A program made the position numbers and the translations under genes. From NCBI RefSeq assembly GCF_046237625.1, contig NZ_CP143545.1, positions 1,364,001-1,428,000 on the forward strand: a stretch of 64,000 nucleotides of DNA, written 5' to 3'. Origin of the DNA: Paraperibacillus esterisolvens. GTDB taxonomy: Bacteria > Bacillota > Bacilli > Bacillales > DSM-1321. This document shows positions 1 through 8,728 of the stretch, in pieces. Each line of letters begins with the position of its first letter. Positions within the stretch are counted from its first letter, which is position 1. The notes beneath the pieces were generated by a model that did no database searches, was not told the origin of the DNA, and saw nothing but the letters and a program-made list of their open reading frames with translations.

Positions 1-17
1 CATGACCGGCTAAACAT

Positions 18-51
18 AAACCTTGCCAGACATGAGCTGGCGGGTTTTTTT
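18..51 (+). terminator. Rho-independent terminator of the upstream gene
   Basis: Imperfect GC-rich hairpin (AACCTTGCCAG pairing with CTGGCGGGTT) followed by seven T. It probably closes the transcript entering from the left; in relatives that neighbour is ylmG, but too little sequence is present to identify it. Positions 52-195 hold no gene I can support. Confidence 0.6.
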
Positions 52-210
52 GATAAGCCTTGTTATTGCTCCATGCAGATTTAGCCGTCTGGTGATTGCA
101 GGTGAGAGGCTCTGCTGGCGGACCTCGCAGCATGCACTGGAACGAATTGTAACACTCTTATTTAGCATTGCCCTAAGATGAGGAAATGTTTTTACTAAGG
201 AGAATCAGCA

Positions 211-984
211 ATGAGTATATATCAGCATTTTCGTCCGGAAGAGAGAGAACTGATCGATTTATTTACAGGATGGCTTACACAGACAGCAAGCCAGTATGCT
301 CCGAAACTTACCGACTTCCTCGATCCGAGAGAGCTGTTTATCCTTGAGACCCTGGCGGCCCGGGAGGAAGATGTGGAGGTATCTAGCTTTGGCGGAAGAG
401 AGGGAGCTGAGAGGAAGCGGGCGCTCCTATACCCTTCTTATTTCACTCCTGAAGAGAAGGACTACGGCATTTCACTGTTCGAGGTTTCCTATCCGAAAAA
501 GTTCATAACCATAGAGCATCGCCAAGTGCTTGGCAGCTTGATGTCGCTTGGCATAAAACGGGAAAAATTCGGAGATATCCTCGCCTCAGGAGATGTTATT
601 CAATTTCTTGCAGCCGAGGAAATAGAATCCTATCTGACGGCAAATCTTGATAAAGTCGGCAAGGCCTCCATATCTCTTGAAAAAATTCCTTTTTCGCAGA
701 TTGTGGAAACCAGGGAAGAGTGGGAAGAGGTCGCCATAACGGTAAGTTCAATGAGACTTGACGCGCTGCTTTCCTCGCTGACCAAGCTCTCGCGACAGAA
801 ATCTCAGACCTTAATTGAACAGAAAAAGGTTAAGGTTAACTGGAAAAGTGCTGAACAGCCTTCTTATGAAATCAGGGAGGAAGATGTAATCTCTGCAAGG
901 GGCTTTGGCCGTTATAAAATACTGTCCGTGGAAGGGCGTACCAAAAAAGACAAATGGAGGGTGACCGCAGGCCGGCAAAAATAA
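211..984 (+). CDS. ylmH: YlmH, S4-domain RNA-binding protein
   Basis: 257 aa, the usual family length. The C-terminal part holds an S4 RNA-binding domain (about residues 181-212, beginning MRLDALLSSL); the N-terminal 170 residues are the YlmH-specific region. The ATG follows a good AAGGAG site at 197-202. The family is conserved next to divIVA in Firmicutes and binds ribosomal particles; recent work on B. subtilis links YlmH to ribosome-associated quality control, which fits the presence of rqcH in the same window. The exact role here is inferred. It is followed by divIVA after 95 bp. Confidence 0.9.
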   Translation: MSIYQHFRPEERELIDLFTGWLTQTASQYAPKLTDFLDPRELFILETLAAREEDVEVSSFGGREGAERKRALLYPSYFTPEEKDYGISLFEVSYPKKFITIEHRQVLGSLMSLGIKREKFGDILASGDVIQFLAAEEIESYLTANLDKVGKASISLEKIPFSQIVETREEWEEVAITVSSMRLDALLSSLTKLSRQKSQTLIEQKKVKVNWKSAEQPSYEIREEDVISARGFGRYKILSVEGRTKKDKWRVTAGRQK

Positions 985-1003
985 ATCAGCGAGGTAAGAA
1001 GGG

Positions 1004-1036
1004 TTTACAAAAAAGCCTGTCGAAACTTAGTATAGT
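1004..1036 (+). promoter_or_regulatory. Possible SigA promoter of divIVA
   Basis: TTTACA at 1004-1009 with TAGTAT at 1028-1033 (18 bp spacing), inside a TA-rich run ending in repeated TA steps. Alternative -10 choices such as TATAGT at 1031 give poorer spacing, so the exact hexamers are uncertain. Confidence 0.35.
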
Positions 1037-1079
1037 ATATATATATATTTTAGATTATAAAACCGCTGGAGGTGCGAGA

Positions 1080-1580
1080 ATGCCTTTAACCCCATTAGAT
1101 ATACATAATAAGGAATTTAGCAAAGGTTTCCGTGGATATGATGAGGATGAAGTGAACGAGTTTCTGGATCAGATTATTAAAGATTATGAGATAATCCTGC
1201 GCGAAAAAAAGGAAATGGAAGAAAGGCACGAGGTCCTTCAGGAAAGACTTGGACATTTCGCCAATATTGAAGAAACACTCAATAAGTCCATCGTCATCGC
1301 ACAGGAGGCAGGCGAGGAAGTAAAGCGCAATGCCCAGAAAGAAGCAAAGCTCATCATGAAGGAAGCCGAGAAGAATGCGGACCGCATTGTGAATGAAGCA
1401 TTATCGAAGGCGAGAAAAATTGCTCTCGACATAGAAGATCTTAAGAAGCAGTCCAAGATCATCCGCACAAGGTTCAAAATGCTGATTGAAGCACAGCTTG
1501 ACCTTCTTGGTACAGATGACTGGGATCAGCTTATGCAGTACGAAATTGATGCCAGCGACCTGGAGCTCAGCAAAGAATAA
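1080..1580 (+). CDS. divIVA: DivIVA, septum and pole scaffold
   Basis: 166 aa. The N-terminus MPLTPLDIHNKEFSKGFRGY carries the membrane-binding and curvature-sensing segment typical of DivIVA. The rest is almost entirely charged coiled coil (about residues 30-135). It marks the division septum and cell poles and recruits Min proteins and sporulation chromosome-anchoring factors. The same frame is open upstream to 954, but the start at 1080 is chosen because it has a strong GGAGGTG site and matches the conserved N-terminus. It lies between ylmH and ileS as in B. subtilis. Confidence 0.95.
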   Translation: MPLTPLDIHNKEFSKGFRGYDEDEVNEFLDQIIKDYEIILREKKEMEERHEVLQERLGHFANIEETLNKSIVIAQEAGEEVKRNAQKEAKLIMKEAEKNADRIVNEALSKARKIALDIEDLKKQSKIIRTRFKMLIEAQLDLLGTDDWDQLMQYEIDASDLELSKE

Positions 1581-1591
1581 GGCTCCTTCCC

Positions 1592-1621
1592 TTGACTAGC
1601 GGCTTCTTTATCGAATATAAT
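1592..1621 (+). promoter_or_regulatory. SigA-type promoter of ileS
   Basis: TTGACT at 1592-1597 and TATAAT at 1616-1621, 18 bp apart, just after the divIVA stop codon and upstream of the T-box leader. Confidence 0.75.
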
Positions 1622-1643
1622 TTCATAACAAATGATTTTAAAT

Positions 1644-1890
1644 ATGATTACGATGACAGGGACAGTATATTTCTAATTGCTCCATTAAGCGAGCCGGGGA
1701 TGGTGGAAGCCGGGCATGGGCAGGGAATAGAAGATCACCCTTGAGTGCCGAATTGAACCTGTAGCAGCAGTAAATAAGGCGTATCATTCACGTTACGAAT
1801 GCTTAAGAGGACAGATATCTGTCTATTAGGGTGGTACCGCGGGAAACTAAAAGCCTTCTCGTCCCTTTTTGGGGACGGGAAGGCTTTTTT
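1644..1890 (+). promoter_or_regulatory. Isoleucine T-box riboswitch leader of ileS
   Basis: The leader carries the universal T-box (AGGGTGGTACCGCG, 1828-1841). An intrinsic terminator follows at 1851-1887, a 15-bp stem with a TTTTTG loop and a T run. In the Stem I region an AGAAGATCACC segment puts the candidate specifier AUC (Ile) at 1734-1736, matching the downstream isoleucyl-tRNA synthetase. Uncharged tRNA-Ile would pair with the specifier and the T-box bulge, favour the antiterminator and let ileS be read. The 5' limit is approximate. Confidence 0.92.
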
Positions 1891-1975
1891 ATTTTTACAG
1901 CCAAATCTGCCGGGCCGCGGCTGACAAGACTTCTGCGGCATTACTCGTGAGCAGTTTGAAATGGAGGAAACAGTA

Positions 1976-4741
1976 ATGGAGTATAAAGACACACTCTTGA
2001 TGCCAAAAACCGATTTCCCGATGAGGGGAAATCTCCCAAACCGTGAACCTGAAATTCAGGCGCGATGGAAGGAGCAGGACATCTACAAGCAGGTGCAGGA
2101 GCGCACAAAGGACAGACCGATATATGTTCTTCATGATGGTCCTCCCTATGCGAATGGAGACATCCATATGGGGCATGCCCTCAATAAGATCTTGAAGGAT
2201 GTAATAGTCCGGTATAAGTCCATGTCAGGATTTAACGCCCCTTATGTTCCGGGCTGGGATACGCATGGCCTGCCAATCGAGACTGCCTTGACAAAAAAGG
2301 GCGTAAAGAGAAAGCAAATGACAGTCGCAGAATTCCGCAGGCTATGTGAGGAATATGCCTATGAACAGATCGACAGCCAGCGTGAGCAGTTCAAACGTCT
2401 GGGCGTAAGGGGAGATTGGGAAAATCCTTATATCACTCTTAAGCCTGAATATGAAGCACAGCAGATTAAAGTCTTTGGCGACATGGCCAAAAAAGGGTAT
2501 ATCTATAAAGGCAAGAAGCCCGTTTATTGGTCTCCTTCTAGTGAATCTGCACTTGCCGAAGCTGAAATCGAATATTATGACAAGCGCTCTGCTTCCATTT
2601 ATGTTGGCTTTCCAGTCAAGGATGGCAGAGGAATACTTGAAGAAGGTACAGAGATTGTCATTTGGACAACTACGCCATGGACCATTCCAGCCAATCTCGG
2701 TATTTCTGTACACCCTGACCTGGAATATAGTGTAGTGGCTGTTGATGGGAAGAAATTTGTTGTGGCAGAAGAGCTGCGGGAATCTGTTGCAGAGACAGTC
2801 GGCTGGGAAAGCCCTGTTGTAGAAAAGAAAGTTAGAGGTGCCGATCTCGAACATATCCTTGCATCTCATCCTTTATACGACCGTGATTCACTTGTCATGC
2901 TTGGTGAACATGTCACCGTCGATGCCGGTACAGGATGTGTCCATACTGCCCCGGGCCACGGGGAGGATGATTTTATCGTCGGCCAGAAATATAATCTGGA
3001 AGTGCTGTGCCCTGTGGATGAAAAAGGGGTCATGACCAGCGAAGCTCCAGGATTTGAGGGCTTGTTTTATGATGAAGCCAATAAGCCGATCACCCAGGCC
3101 CTTGAAGAAGCCGGAGCACTGTTGAAGCTGGACTTCTTCACCCATTCCTACCCGCATGATTGGAGAACGAAAAAGCCGGTCATTTTCCGGGCAACGGCTC
3201 AGTGGTTCGCATCCATTAAGGATTTCCGTGACGATCTTTTAAAAGGAATTGAAGAAACCAAGTGGGTTCCGGCATGGGGAGAGACAAGGCTGTATAATAT
3301 GGTCCGCGACCGCGGGGACTGGTGTATTTCCCGCCAGCGTGCCTGGGGTGTTCCAATCCCGGTATTTTATGCGGAAAACGGAGAGCCCATTATTACGGAT
3401 GAGACGATCGACCATGTGTCCAGCCTATTCCGTGAACACGGCTCGAATATCTGGTTTGAAAAAGAAGCGGCAGAACTTCTGCCGGAAGGCTTTACACATC
3501 CTGACAGCCCTAATGGGAAATTTACAAAAGAAACAGATATCATGGATGTCTGGTTTGATTCCGGTTCCTCGCATCAGGGTGTGCTGGAAGAGCGTGAGGA
3601 TCTGAAGCGTCCTGCTGATCTTTATCTTGAAGGCTCAGACCAATACAGGGGCTGGTTCAACTCTTCACTTTCCACCTCGGTTGCAGTGACAGGCAAACCG
3701 CCTTACAAGGGTGTGTTAAGCCATGGATTTGTTCTTGACGGAGACGGACGTAAGATGAGTAAGTCACTCGGAAACATCATGGTTCCGGCCAAAGTAATGA
3801 ACCAGCTTGGAGCCGATATCCTGAGGCTGTGGGTCGTTTCTGTTGATTACCAGTCAGACGTCCGGGTTTCCGATGCAATTCTAAAGCAGGTGGCGGAAGT
3901 CTACAGGAAAATCCGCAATACGTTCAGATTCCTTCTTGGAAACCTGGCGGACTTCACTCCTTCCAGGGATTCTGTTTCTTATGAAAATCTTCGGGAAGTG
4001 GATCAGTTCATGCTCGTGAAGCTGAATAAATTGATCAAACAGGTCAAGCAATCCTATGAAAACTATGAATTCGCAGGCATTTACCATGCTGTAAACAATT
4101 TCTGTACGCTTGACTTAAGTGCATTTTATCTGGATTATGCAAAAGACATCTTATATTGCGAAGCAAAGGAAAGTGCAGAACGCCGGGCCATCCAGACAGT
4201 CCTTTATGAAGCGCTCGCTGCCCTTTCCAAGCTTGTGTCGCCTATCCTTTCCCATACGGCGGATGAAGTCTGGGCTTATGTGCCTGAAGCAGAAGGGAAC
4301 AGCGTACAGCTGACAGACATGCCTCTTGAGAAGGAGCTTCCTAATGCAGCGGCAATCGAGGAAAAGTGGAACGCATTCATGAAGCTGCGGAACGATGTTC
4401 TAAAGGCGCTGGAATCAGCCAGGAATGAAAAGGTCATCGGAAAGTCCCTGAATGCAAAGGTCTCCATGTATGTTAATGACGAGGCAGAAAGCCTGCTTCA
4501 CAGCATCGGGGAGAACTTTAATCAGCTGTTCATTGTATCTTCCTTCAAGGTAGCGGGCAGCCTGTCAGATGCTCCGGAAAACGCGCTTAAGTTCGAAAAC
4601 TCTGCAGTTGTTGTGGAGAAAGCGGAAGGCGGTACATGTGAACGGTGCTGGAATGTGAGTGAAGAAGTAGGTACAGTCGCAGAACACCCGACACTTTGCA
4701 GACGATGTGCCGAGGTTATAGAAGAAAATTATCAAGCATAA
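1976..4741 (+). CDS. ileS: Isoleucyl-tRNA synthetase
   Basis: 921 aa, the normal Bacillus length. Class I synthetase charging tRNA-Ile in the cytoplasm. Visible motifs: HMGH (HIGH signature) at residues 64-67, KMSKS at 593-597, and a C-terminal zinc site with CxxC pairs at Cys888/891 and Cys908/911. An in-frame ATG at 1961 exists, but the start at 1976 has the better spaced GGAGG site and gives the conserved beginning (EYKDTLLMPKTDFPMRGNLP). It is expressed behind an Ile T-box. The ylyA (TraR/DksA-like) gene found next to it in B. subtilis is absent. Confidence 0.98.
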   Translation: MEYKDTLLMPKTDFPMRGNLPNREPEIQARWKEQDIYKQVQERTKDRPIYVLHDGPPYANGDIHMGHALNKILKDVIVRYKSMSGFNAPYVPGWDTHGLPIETALTKKGVKRKQMTVAEFRRLCEEYAYEQIDSQREQFKRLGVRGDWENPYITLKPEYEAQQIKVFGDMAKKGYIYKGKKPVYWSPSSESALAEAEIEYYDKRSASIYVGFPVKDGRGILEEGTEIVIWTTTPWTIPANLGISVHPDLEYSVVAVDGKKFVVAEELRESVAETVGWESPVVEKKVRGADLEHILASHPLYDRDSLVMLGEHVTVDAGTGCVHTAPGHGEDDFIVGQKYNLEVLCPVDEKGVMTSEAPGFEGLFYDEANKPITQALEEAGALLKLDFFTHSYPHDWRTKKPVIFRATAQWFASIKDFRDDLLKGIEETKWVPAWGETRLYNMVRDRGDWCISRQRAWGVPIPVFYAENGEPIITDETIDHVSSLFREHGSNIWFEKEAAELLPEGFTHPDSPNGKFTKETDIMDVWFDSGSSHQGVLEEREDLKRPADLYLEGSDQYRGWFNSSLSTSVAVTGKPPYKGVLSHGFVLDGDGRKMSKSLGNIMVPAKVMNQLGADILRLWVVSVDYQSDVRVSDAILKQVAEVYRKIRNTFRFLLGNLADFTPSRDSVSYENLREVDQFMLVKLNKLIKQVKQSYENYEFAGIYHAVNNFCTLDLSAFYLDYAKDILYCEAKESAERRAIQTVLYEALAALSKLVSPILSHTADEVWAYVPEAEGNSVQLTDMPLEKELPNAAAIEEKWNAFMKLRNDVLKALESARNEKVIGKSLNAKVSMYVNDEAESLLHSIGENFNQLFIVSSFKVAGSLSDAPENALKFENSAVVVEKAEGGTCERCWNVSEEVGTVAEHPTLCRRCAEVIEENYQA

Positions 4742-4746
4742 AACTT

Positions 4747-4777
4747 AAGCTCCCTGGCTGCATGCCAGGGAGCTTTT
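4747..4777 (+). terminator. Terminator after ileS
   Basis: Perfect 12-bp stem AAGCTCCCTGGC with a short loop, then TTTT. A second, T-less hairpin (GAAGCCCA/TGGGCTTC, 4818-4845) lies between it and lspA. Confidence 0.85.
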
Positions 4778-4893
4778 GATTGAAATCCTGGGAAAAAAGA
4801 CCGGCAGATTTTTTGAAGAAGCCCATTCGTGTAACCGTGGGCTTCCAAACGAGTGAAAACAGGCTTCTTGTCCGGCCCTTTACGGGGCTGCGA

Positions 4894-4923
4894 TTGTTTT
4901 CTCTTTTGGTGATATGCTAAAAT
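4894..4923 (+). promoter_or_regulatory. Probable promoter of lspA
   Basis: TTGTTT (4894-4899), 18 bp, then TGC-TAAAAT, an extended -10 (4915-4923). It lies in the 226-bp gap between ileS and lspA, which holds no other gene. Confidence 0.5.
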
Positions 4924-4967
4924 GCATAAGTAGAGAAAAAAGAGCTTAGAGAAGCGGGGGAAAAAGT

Positions 4968-5438
4968 TTGGGCTATTTCATTGTGGCGCTGTTCGTTATT
5001 GCGCTGGATCAATTTACAAAATGGCTTATCGTTAAAAACCTTGAATTGGGAGAAAGTATAGAGGTCATCAGCCAATTCTTTTATATAACATCCCATAGAA
5101 ACAGAGGAGCAGCATGGGGGGTCCTTGAGGGGCAGATGTGGTTCTTTTATATTATTACGTTAGTCGTAGTGGCCGGCCTCATTTATTATATAGTGAAGCA
5201 TGCCAAAAACAATGTGCTTCTTGGCGTTTCCTTGGGATTGATGCTTGGCGGTGCGGTAGGTAACTTCATTGACCGTGTCTGGCGCAGGGAAGTTGTGGAT
5301 TTTATCCATGTATACATAGTGGACTACAGCTTTCCCGTGTTCAATATAGCAGATTCTGCACTTTGCATCGGAGTGGTCATGCTGATTATTTATATGCTGA
5401 TAGAAGAGAAAGCAGCGAAGGAGAAAGAGAATGCATAG
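4968..5438 (+). CDS. lspA: Prolipoprotein signal peptidase (signal peptidase II)
   Basis: 156 aa integral membrane aspartyl protease that cleaves lipoprotein signal peptides after diacylglyceryl modification. Four membrane segments are visible (about residues 2-21, 56-76, 84-100 and 129-146). The catalytic aspartates are Asp102 in GNFIDR and Asp129 in FNIADS; the NRGAAW motif is at 45-50. It starts with TTG behind a GGGGG site. Its end overlaps the rluD-type gene by 8 bp, so the two are translationally coupled. Confidence 0.95.
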   Translation: MGYFIVALFVIALDQFTKWLIVKNLELGESIEVISQFFYITSHRNRGAAWGVLEGQMWFFYIITLVVVAGLIYYIVKHAKNNVLLGVSLGLMLGGAVGNFIDRVWRREVVDFIHVYIVDYSFPVFNIADSALCIGVVMLIIYMLIEEKAAKEKENA

Positions 5439-6339
5439 TATAACCATCCAGGAAGAACAGAAGAATGAAAGAATTGATAAAGTCATCTCCACGATGAATG
5501 AAGACTGGTCGAGGACCCAGGCTCAGGGCTGGATTAAAGAAGGACATGTTCTTGTGAACGGAAAACCGGTCAAGACCAATTATAAATGCAGCATTGGCGA
5601 CAAAGTAGAGGTCGTGATACCGGAAGTGCAGGAGCTCGATGCAGAGGCTGAGCCGATGGATCTTGATATCTATTATGAGGACGGCGATGTGCTCGTAGTC
5701 AACAAGCCTAAAGGAATGGTAGTCCACCCGGCTCCAGGGCATGTATCTGGAACACTTGTGAATGGCTTAATGGCACATTGCAGGGATCTATCGGGAATCA
5801 ACGGTGTCATGAGGCCGGGGATTGTCCACAGAATCGATAAAGACACATCCGGCCTTCTTATGGTTGCAAAAAATGACATGGCCCATGAGAGCCTGGTTCA
5901 GCAGCTGGTTGACAAGACCGTGACAAGAAGATATAAAGCCGTTGTCCATGGTGTGATTCCCCATGATCACGGCACAATCGACGCACCAATCGGCAGGGAT
6001 AAAAAGGACCGCCAGAGCATGACAGTGACTGATGAGAATTCCAAGCATGCTGTCACTCATTTCAATGTGATTGAACGATTCAAGGACTTTACCCTTGTTG
6101 AATGTCAGCTTGAGACAGGAAGAACCCACCAAATCAGGGTTCATATGAAATATATCGGCTATCCGCTTGCAGGTGACCCTAAGTACGGCCCAAGAAAAAC
6201 ACTGGATATCGGAGGACAGGCCCTGCACGCCGAAGTGCTCGGCTTTATTCATCCGAGGACGAAGGAGTATCTGGAGTTCACAGCTCCTGCTCCTGCAGAG
6301 TTTGAAGAGCTGCTCAACAAACTTCGACAAAATGATTGA
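5431..6339 (+). CDS. ylyB: RluD/YlyB-type 23S rRNA pseudouridine synthase
   Basis: 302 aa. N-terminal S4 domain (about residues 13-60) and a RluA/RluD catalytic domain. The signature HRIDKDTSG places the catalytic Asp at residue 136. The GRTHQIRVH and GDPKYG motifs also fit the family. It isomerises uridines in 23S rRNA; the positions modified in this organism cannot be read from sequence. The start has a GAAGGAG site inside the end of lspA. It is followed by the pyr promoter and leader. Confidence 0.92.
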   Translation: MHSITIQEEQKNERIDKVISTMNEDWSRTQAQGWIKEGHVLVNGKPVKTNYKCSIGDKVEVVIPEVQELDAEAEPMDLDIYYEDGDVLVVNKPKGMVVHPAPGHVSGTLVNGLMAHCRDLSGINGVMRPGIVHRIDKDTSGLLMVAKNDMAHESLVQQLVDKTVTRRYKAVVHGVIPHDHGTIDAPIGRDKKDRQSMTVTDENSKHAVTHFNVIERFKDFTLVECQLETGRTHQIRVHMKYIGYPLAGDPKYGPRKTLDIGGQALHAEVLGFIHPRTKEYLEFTAPAPAEFEELLNKLRQND

Positions 6340-6364
6340 CAGCTGAATTGTTTAGTATTAGTAT
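6336..6364 (+). promoter_or_regulatory. Promoter of the pyr operon
   Basis: TTGACA (6336-6341), 17 bp, TAGTAT (6359-6364), immediately after the rluD-type stop codon and before the first PyrR leader. Confidence 0.7.
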
Positions 6365-6492
6365 TAGGCTAACATGATAAGAACCTTTAACACAGTCCCG
6401 TGAGGCTGAGAAGGAAACGGACAGCATGCTGCTACCAGGCATGCCTTCAGACACAAAATCCTTCTGCCCGCATACGGCCGGAGGATTTTTTT
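6365..6492 (+). promoter_or_regulatory. PyrR-responsive attenuator 1 (before pyrR)
   Basis: A PyrR binding loop at 6384-6414 shows the conserved AGTCCCGTGAGGCT core closed by CCTT/AAGG. A terminator follows at 6456-6492 (AAATCCTTC...GGAGGATTTTTTT). PyrR with UMP would stabilise the binding loop (anti-antiterminator) and promote termination, as established for B. subtilis. Confidence 0.92.
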
Positions 6493-6565
6493 ATGCTGGC
6501 GCACTGCCAATACAAAGCCGGCATTCTTCACTGGAGGGTAATTTTAAAAAGAGCAGGTGATTCAT

Positions 6566-7105
6566 TTGAAGGAAAAAACGACCGTCCTCGATGAGCAGGC
6601 GATACGCCGTGCCCTGACCAGGATAGCCCATGAAATCATAGAAAAGAACAAGGGAATTGAAGATTGTGTGTTAGTCGGCATCCGCACGAGGGGAATTTAT
6701 ATCGCCAAAAGGCTTGCTGAACGTATACAGCAGATTGAAGGCAGGGAAATCGCTGTCGGTGATATCGATATCACCCTTTACCGGGATGATCTTACCACTA
6801 AGAGCGAGAACGGAGAGCCGTTAGTGAAGGGCTCGAATCTGCCCCTTGAAATCTCCGGCCGGAAAGTTGTGCTGGTAGATGATGTCCTGTTTACCGGCAG
6901 AACGGTCAGGGCAGCCCTGGACGCATTGATCGACATTGGCAGGCCATCTCAGATACAGCTTGCCGTACTGATTGACAGGGGCCACCGTGAGCTGCCGATA
7001 CGGGCTGACTTTGTGGGGAAAAATGTACCCACATCACAGGCTGAAAAGATTTCGGTGAAATTGTCTGAAGTAGACGGCCTCGACGGGGTTACCATACAGG
7101 AATAA
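6566..7105 (+). CDS. pyrR: PyrR, pyrimidine operon RNA-binding attenuator and uracil phosphoribosyltransferase
   Basis: 179 aa. PRT-fold protein with the PRPP loop VVLVDDVLFTGRTVRAAL. It binds the three leader loops in this operon in response to UMP/UTP. TTG at 6566 is preferred over an in-frame GTG at 6557: it has an AGGTGA site at the right distance and begins MKEKTTVLDEQAIRRAL, matching known PyrR N-termini. It is the first gene of the operon, between attenuators 1 and 2. Confidence 0.95.
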   Translation: MKEKTTVLDEQAIRRALTRIAHEIIEKNKGIEDCVLVGIRTRGIYIAKRLAERIQQIEGREIAVGDIDITLYRDDLTTKSENGEPLVKGSNLPLEISGRKVVLVDDVLFTGRTVRAALDALIDIGRPSQIQLAVLIDRGHRELPIRADFVGKNVPTSQAEKISVKLSEVDGLDGVTIQE

Positions 7106-7250
7106 AAAAGAATACCAACCTTTAAGTGCAGTTCCGTGAGGCTGACAAGGATGGATCCATCAGGAATTAATATGCAGGGGTGCAAGCTCTGCTATGCCTG
7201 CCTGGGGATCCGCCTTATTAGACCTCTTTCAATGAAAAAGAGGTTTTTTT
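7106..7250 (+). promoter_or_regulatory. PyrR-responsive attenuator 2 (pyrR-pyrP)
   Basis: Binding loop at 7119-7150 with an AGTTCCGTGAGGCT core closed by CCTT/AAGG. The terminator is at 7222-7250 (ACCTCTTTC...GAAAAAGAGGT plus T7). Confidence 0.92.
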
Positions 7251-7266
7251 ATAGGGGGAAACAACA

Positions 7267-8577
7267 ATGGAAAACAAAAGAAACGCAGTTTTAGATGTAC
7301 ACGAAGTCCCGTCGCCGGGACAATGGATCACGCTCAGCCTTCAGCATTTATTTGCCATGTTCGGGGCAACGGTACTTGTGCCCTTCCTTGTCGGGCTTAG
7401 TCCGGCAGTAGCCCTGATATCAAGCGGGCTGGCCACTCTTGCCTACCTGCTGGTGACAAGAGGGCAGATTCCAGCTTATCTTGGTTCTTCCTTCGCCTTC
7501 ATATCACCGATTGCCGCTGCCAAGACGCTGGGCGGACCCGAATCCGCCATGCTTGGCTGTTTCGCGGCCGGCCTGATATATGGAATTGTGGCACTCATCA
7601 TCAAGAAGGCAGGTATGAACTGGCTCATGAGGATACTTCCGCCAATCGTAGTCGGACCCGTTATCATGGTCATCGGACTTTCACTTGCAGGCACTGCGGT
7701 AGGGATGGCAATGTATGAAAATCCAGGCGCGCCTGCACCGGAACTGATCTACAGCTCAAAGCATCTGGCAGTGGCGATGATCACTCTTGCTGCCACGATC
7801 ATATTCAATATGTTTGGCCGGGGGTTCATCGGAGTGATTCCAATCCTTCTCGGCATCATTACAGGATACATCGCAGCAAGTATTGCCGGCATTGTGGATT
7901 TTAGCCCGATAGCAGATGCCGGCTGGTTTGAAGCTCCGGAGTTCCTGATTCCTTTCGCTACCTATACGCCTGAATTTTCCTGGCAGGTTATCTTCATTAT
8001 GGCGCCTGTGGCACTTGTGACCCTGTCAGAGCATATCGGCCACCAGATGGTACTCAGTAATGTTGTCGGCCGTGACTTCCTGAAAAAACCGGGCCTTCAC
8101 CGCTCGATTACAGGTGACGGTGTGGGGATCATCATCGGTTCATTCATCGGCGGACCGCCGATCACCTCGTATGGGGAGAACATCGGGGTGCTGGCGATAA
8201 CAAGGGCATTCAGCGTGTTTGTCATCGGCGGGGCGGCGGTCCTCGCTGTGGCATTTGGCTTCATCGGCAAGGTGTCAGCTGTCCTGCACTCCATCCCGCA
8301 GGCTGTCATGGGCGGCATTTCCATCCTGTTATTCGGAATAATCGCCTCAAGCGGACTCCGGATGCTCATCGATCATAAAGTCGACTTTGAAAACAAACGC
8401 AATTTAATCATCGCTTCTGTCATCCTGGTCATAGGGATCGGCGGAGCATTCGTCAAGCTTTCAGATGAAGTTTCTTTATCAGGGATGGCGCTGGCAGCTA
8501 TTGTCGGAGTGCTGCTCAACCTGATTCTTCCGGGCCGGCCTGAAGCAGAGGCGGCTCCGGAAGCTGATTCTAAATAA
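7267..8577 (+). CDS. pyrP: Uracil permease PyrP
   Basis: 436 aa membrane protein of the NCS2 nucleobase transporter family, importing uracil by proton symport. About 12-14 hydrophobic segments cover the protein, and the TSYGENIGVLAITR stretch is a family hallmark. It has a GGGGG ribosome site before the ATG. It is flanked on both sides by PyrR attenuators, so uptake is repressed when pyrimidines are plentiful. Confidence 0.96.
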   Translation: MENKRNAVLDVHEVPSPGQWITLSLQHLFAMFGATVLVPFLVGLSPAVALISSGLATLAYLLVTRGQIPAYLGSSFAFISPIAAAKTLGGPESAMLGCFAAGLIYGIVALIIKKAGMNWLMRILPPIVVGPVIMVIGLSLAGTAVGMAMYENPGAPAPELIYSSKHLAVAMITLAATIIFNMFGRGFIGVIPILLGIITGYIAASIAGIVDFSPIADAGWFEAPEFLIPFATYTPEFSWQVIFIMAPVALVTLSEHIGHQMVLSNVVGRDFLKKPGLHRSITGDGVGIIIGSFIGGPPITSYGENIGVLAITRAFSVFVIGGAAVLAVAFGFIGKVSAVLHSIPQAVMGGISILLFGIIASSGLRMLIDHKVDFENKRNLIIASVILVIGIGGAFVKLSDEVSLSGMALAAIVGVLLNLILPGRPEAEAAPEADSK

Positions 8578-8728
8578 GATACACCTTTTAAAAGAAGTCC
8601 AGAGAGGCTTATAAGGGTGTAAGACATGAAGGTCACCATGCAGGCCATTCTCCGGAAAATTGGAGGAAGGCAGCATGGAACCCTTATGTTTTCACACCCT
8701 GGTATAGGATTGCCAGGGTGTTTTTTTA
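8578..8728 (+). promoter_or_regulatory. PyrR-responsive attenuator 3 (pyrP-pyrC)
   Basis: Binding loop at 8581-8620: AGTCCAGAGAGGCT inside an outer stem ACACCTT/AAGGGTGT. The terminator is at 8694-8727 (ACACCCTGG...CCAGGGTGT plus T7). In B. subtilis the third attenuator precedes pyrB; here it is followed directly by pyrC. Confidence 0.92.

Noticed and set aside
1..17. End of an upstream gene (possibly ylmG)
   Set aside because: Only a few bases precede the terminator; no frame can be assigned with confidence.
1961..1975. Upstream ATG of ileS
   Set aside because: Too close to the GGAGG site, which fits the ATG at 1976 and the conserved N-terminus.
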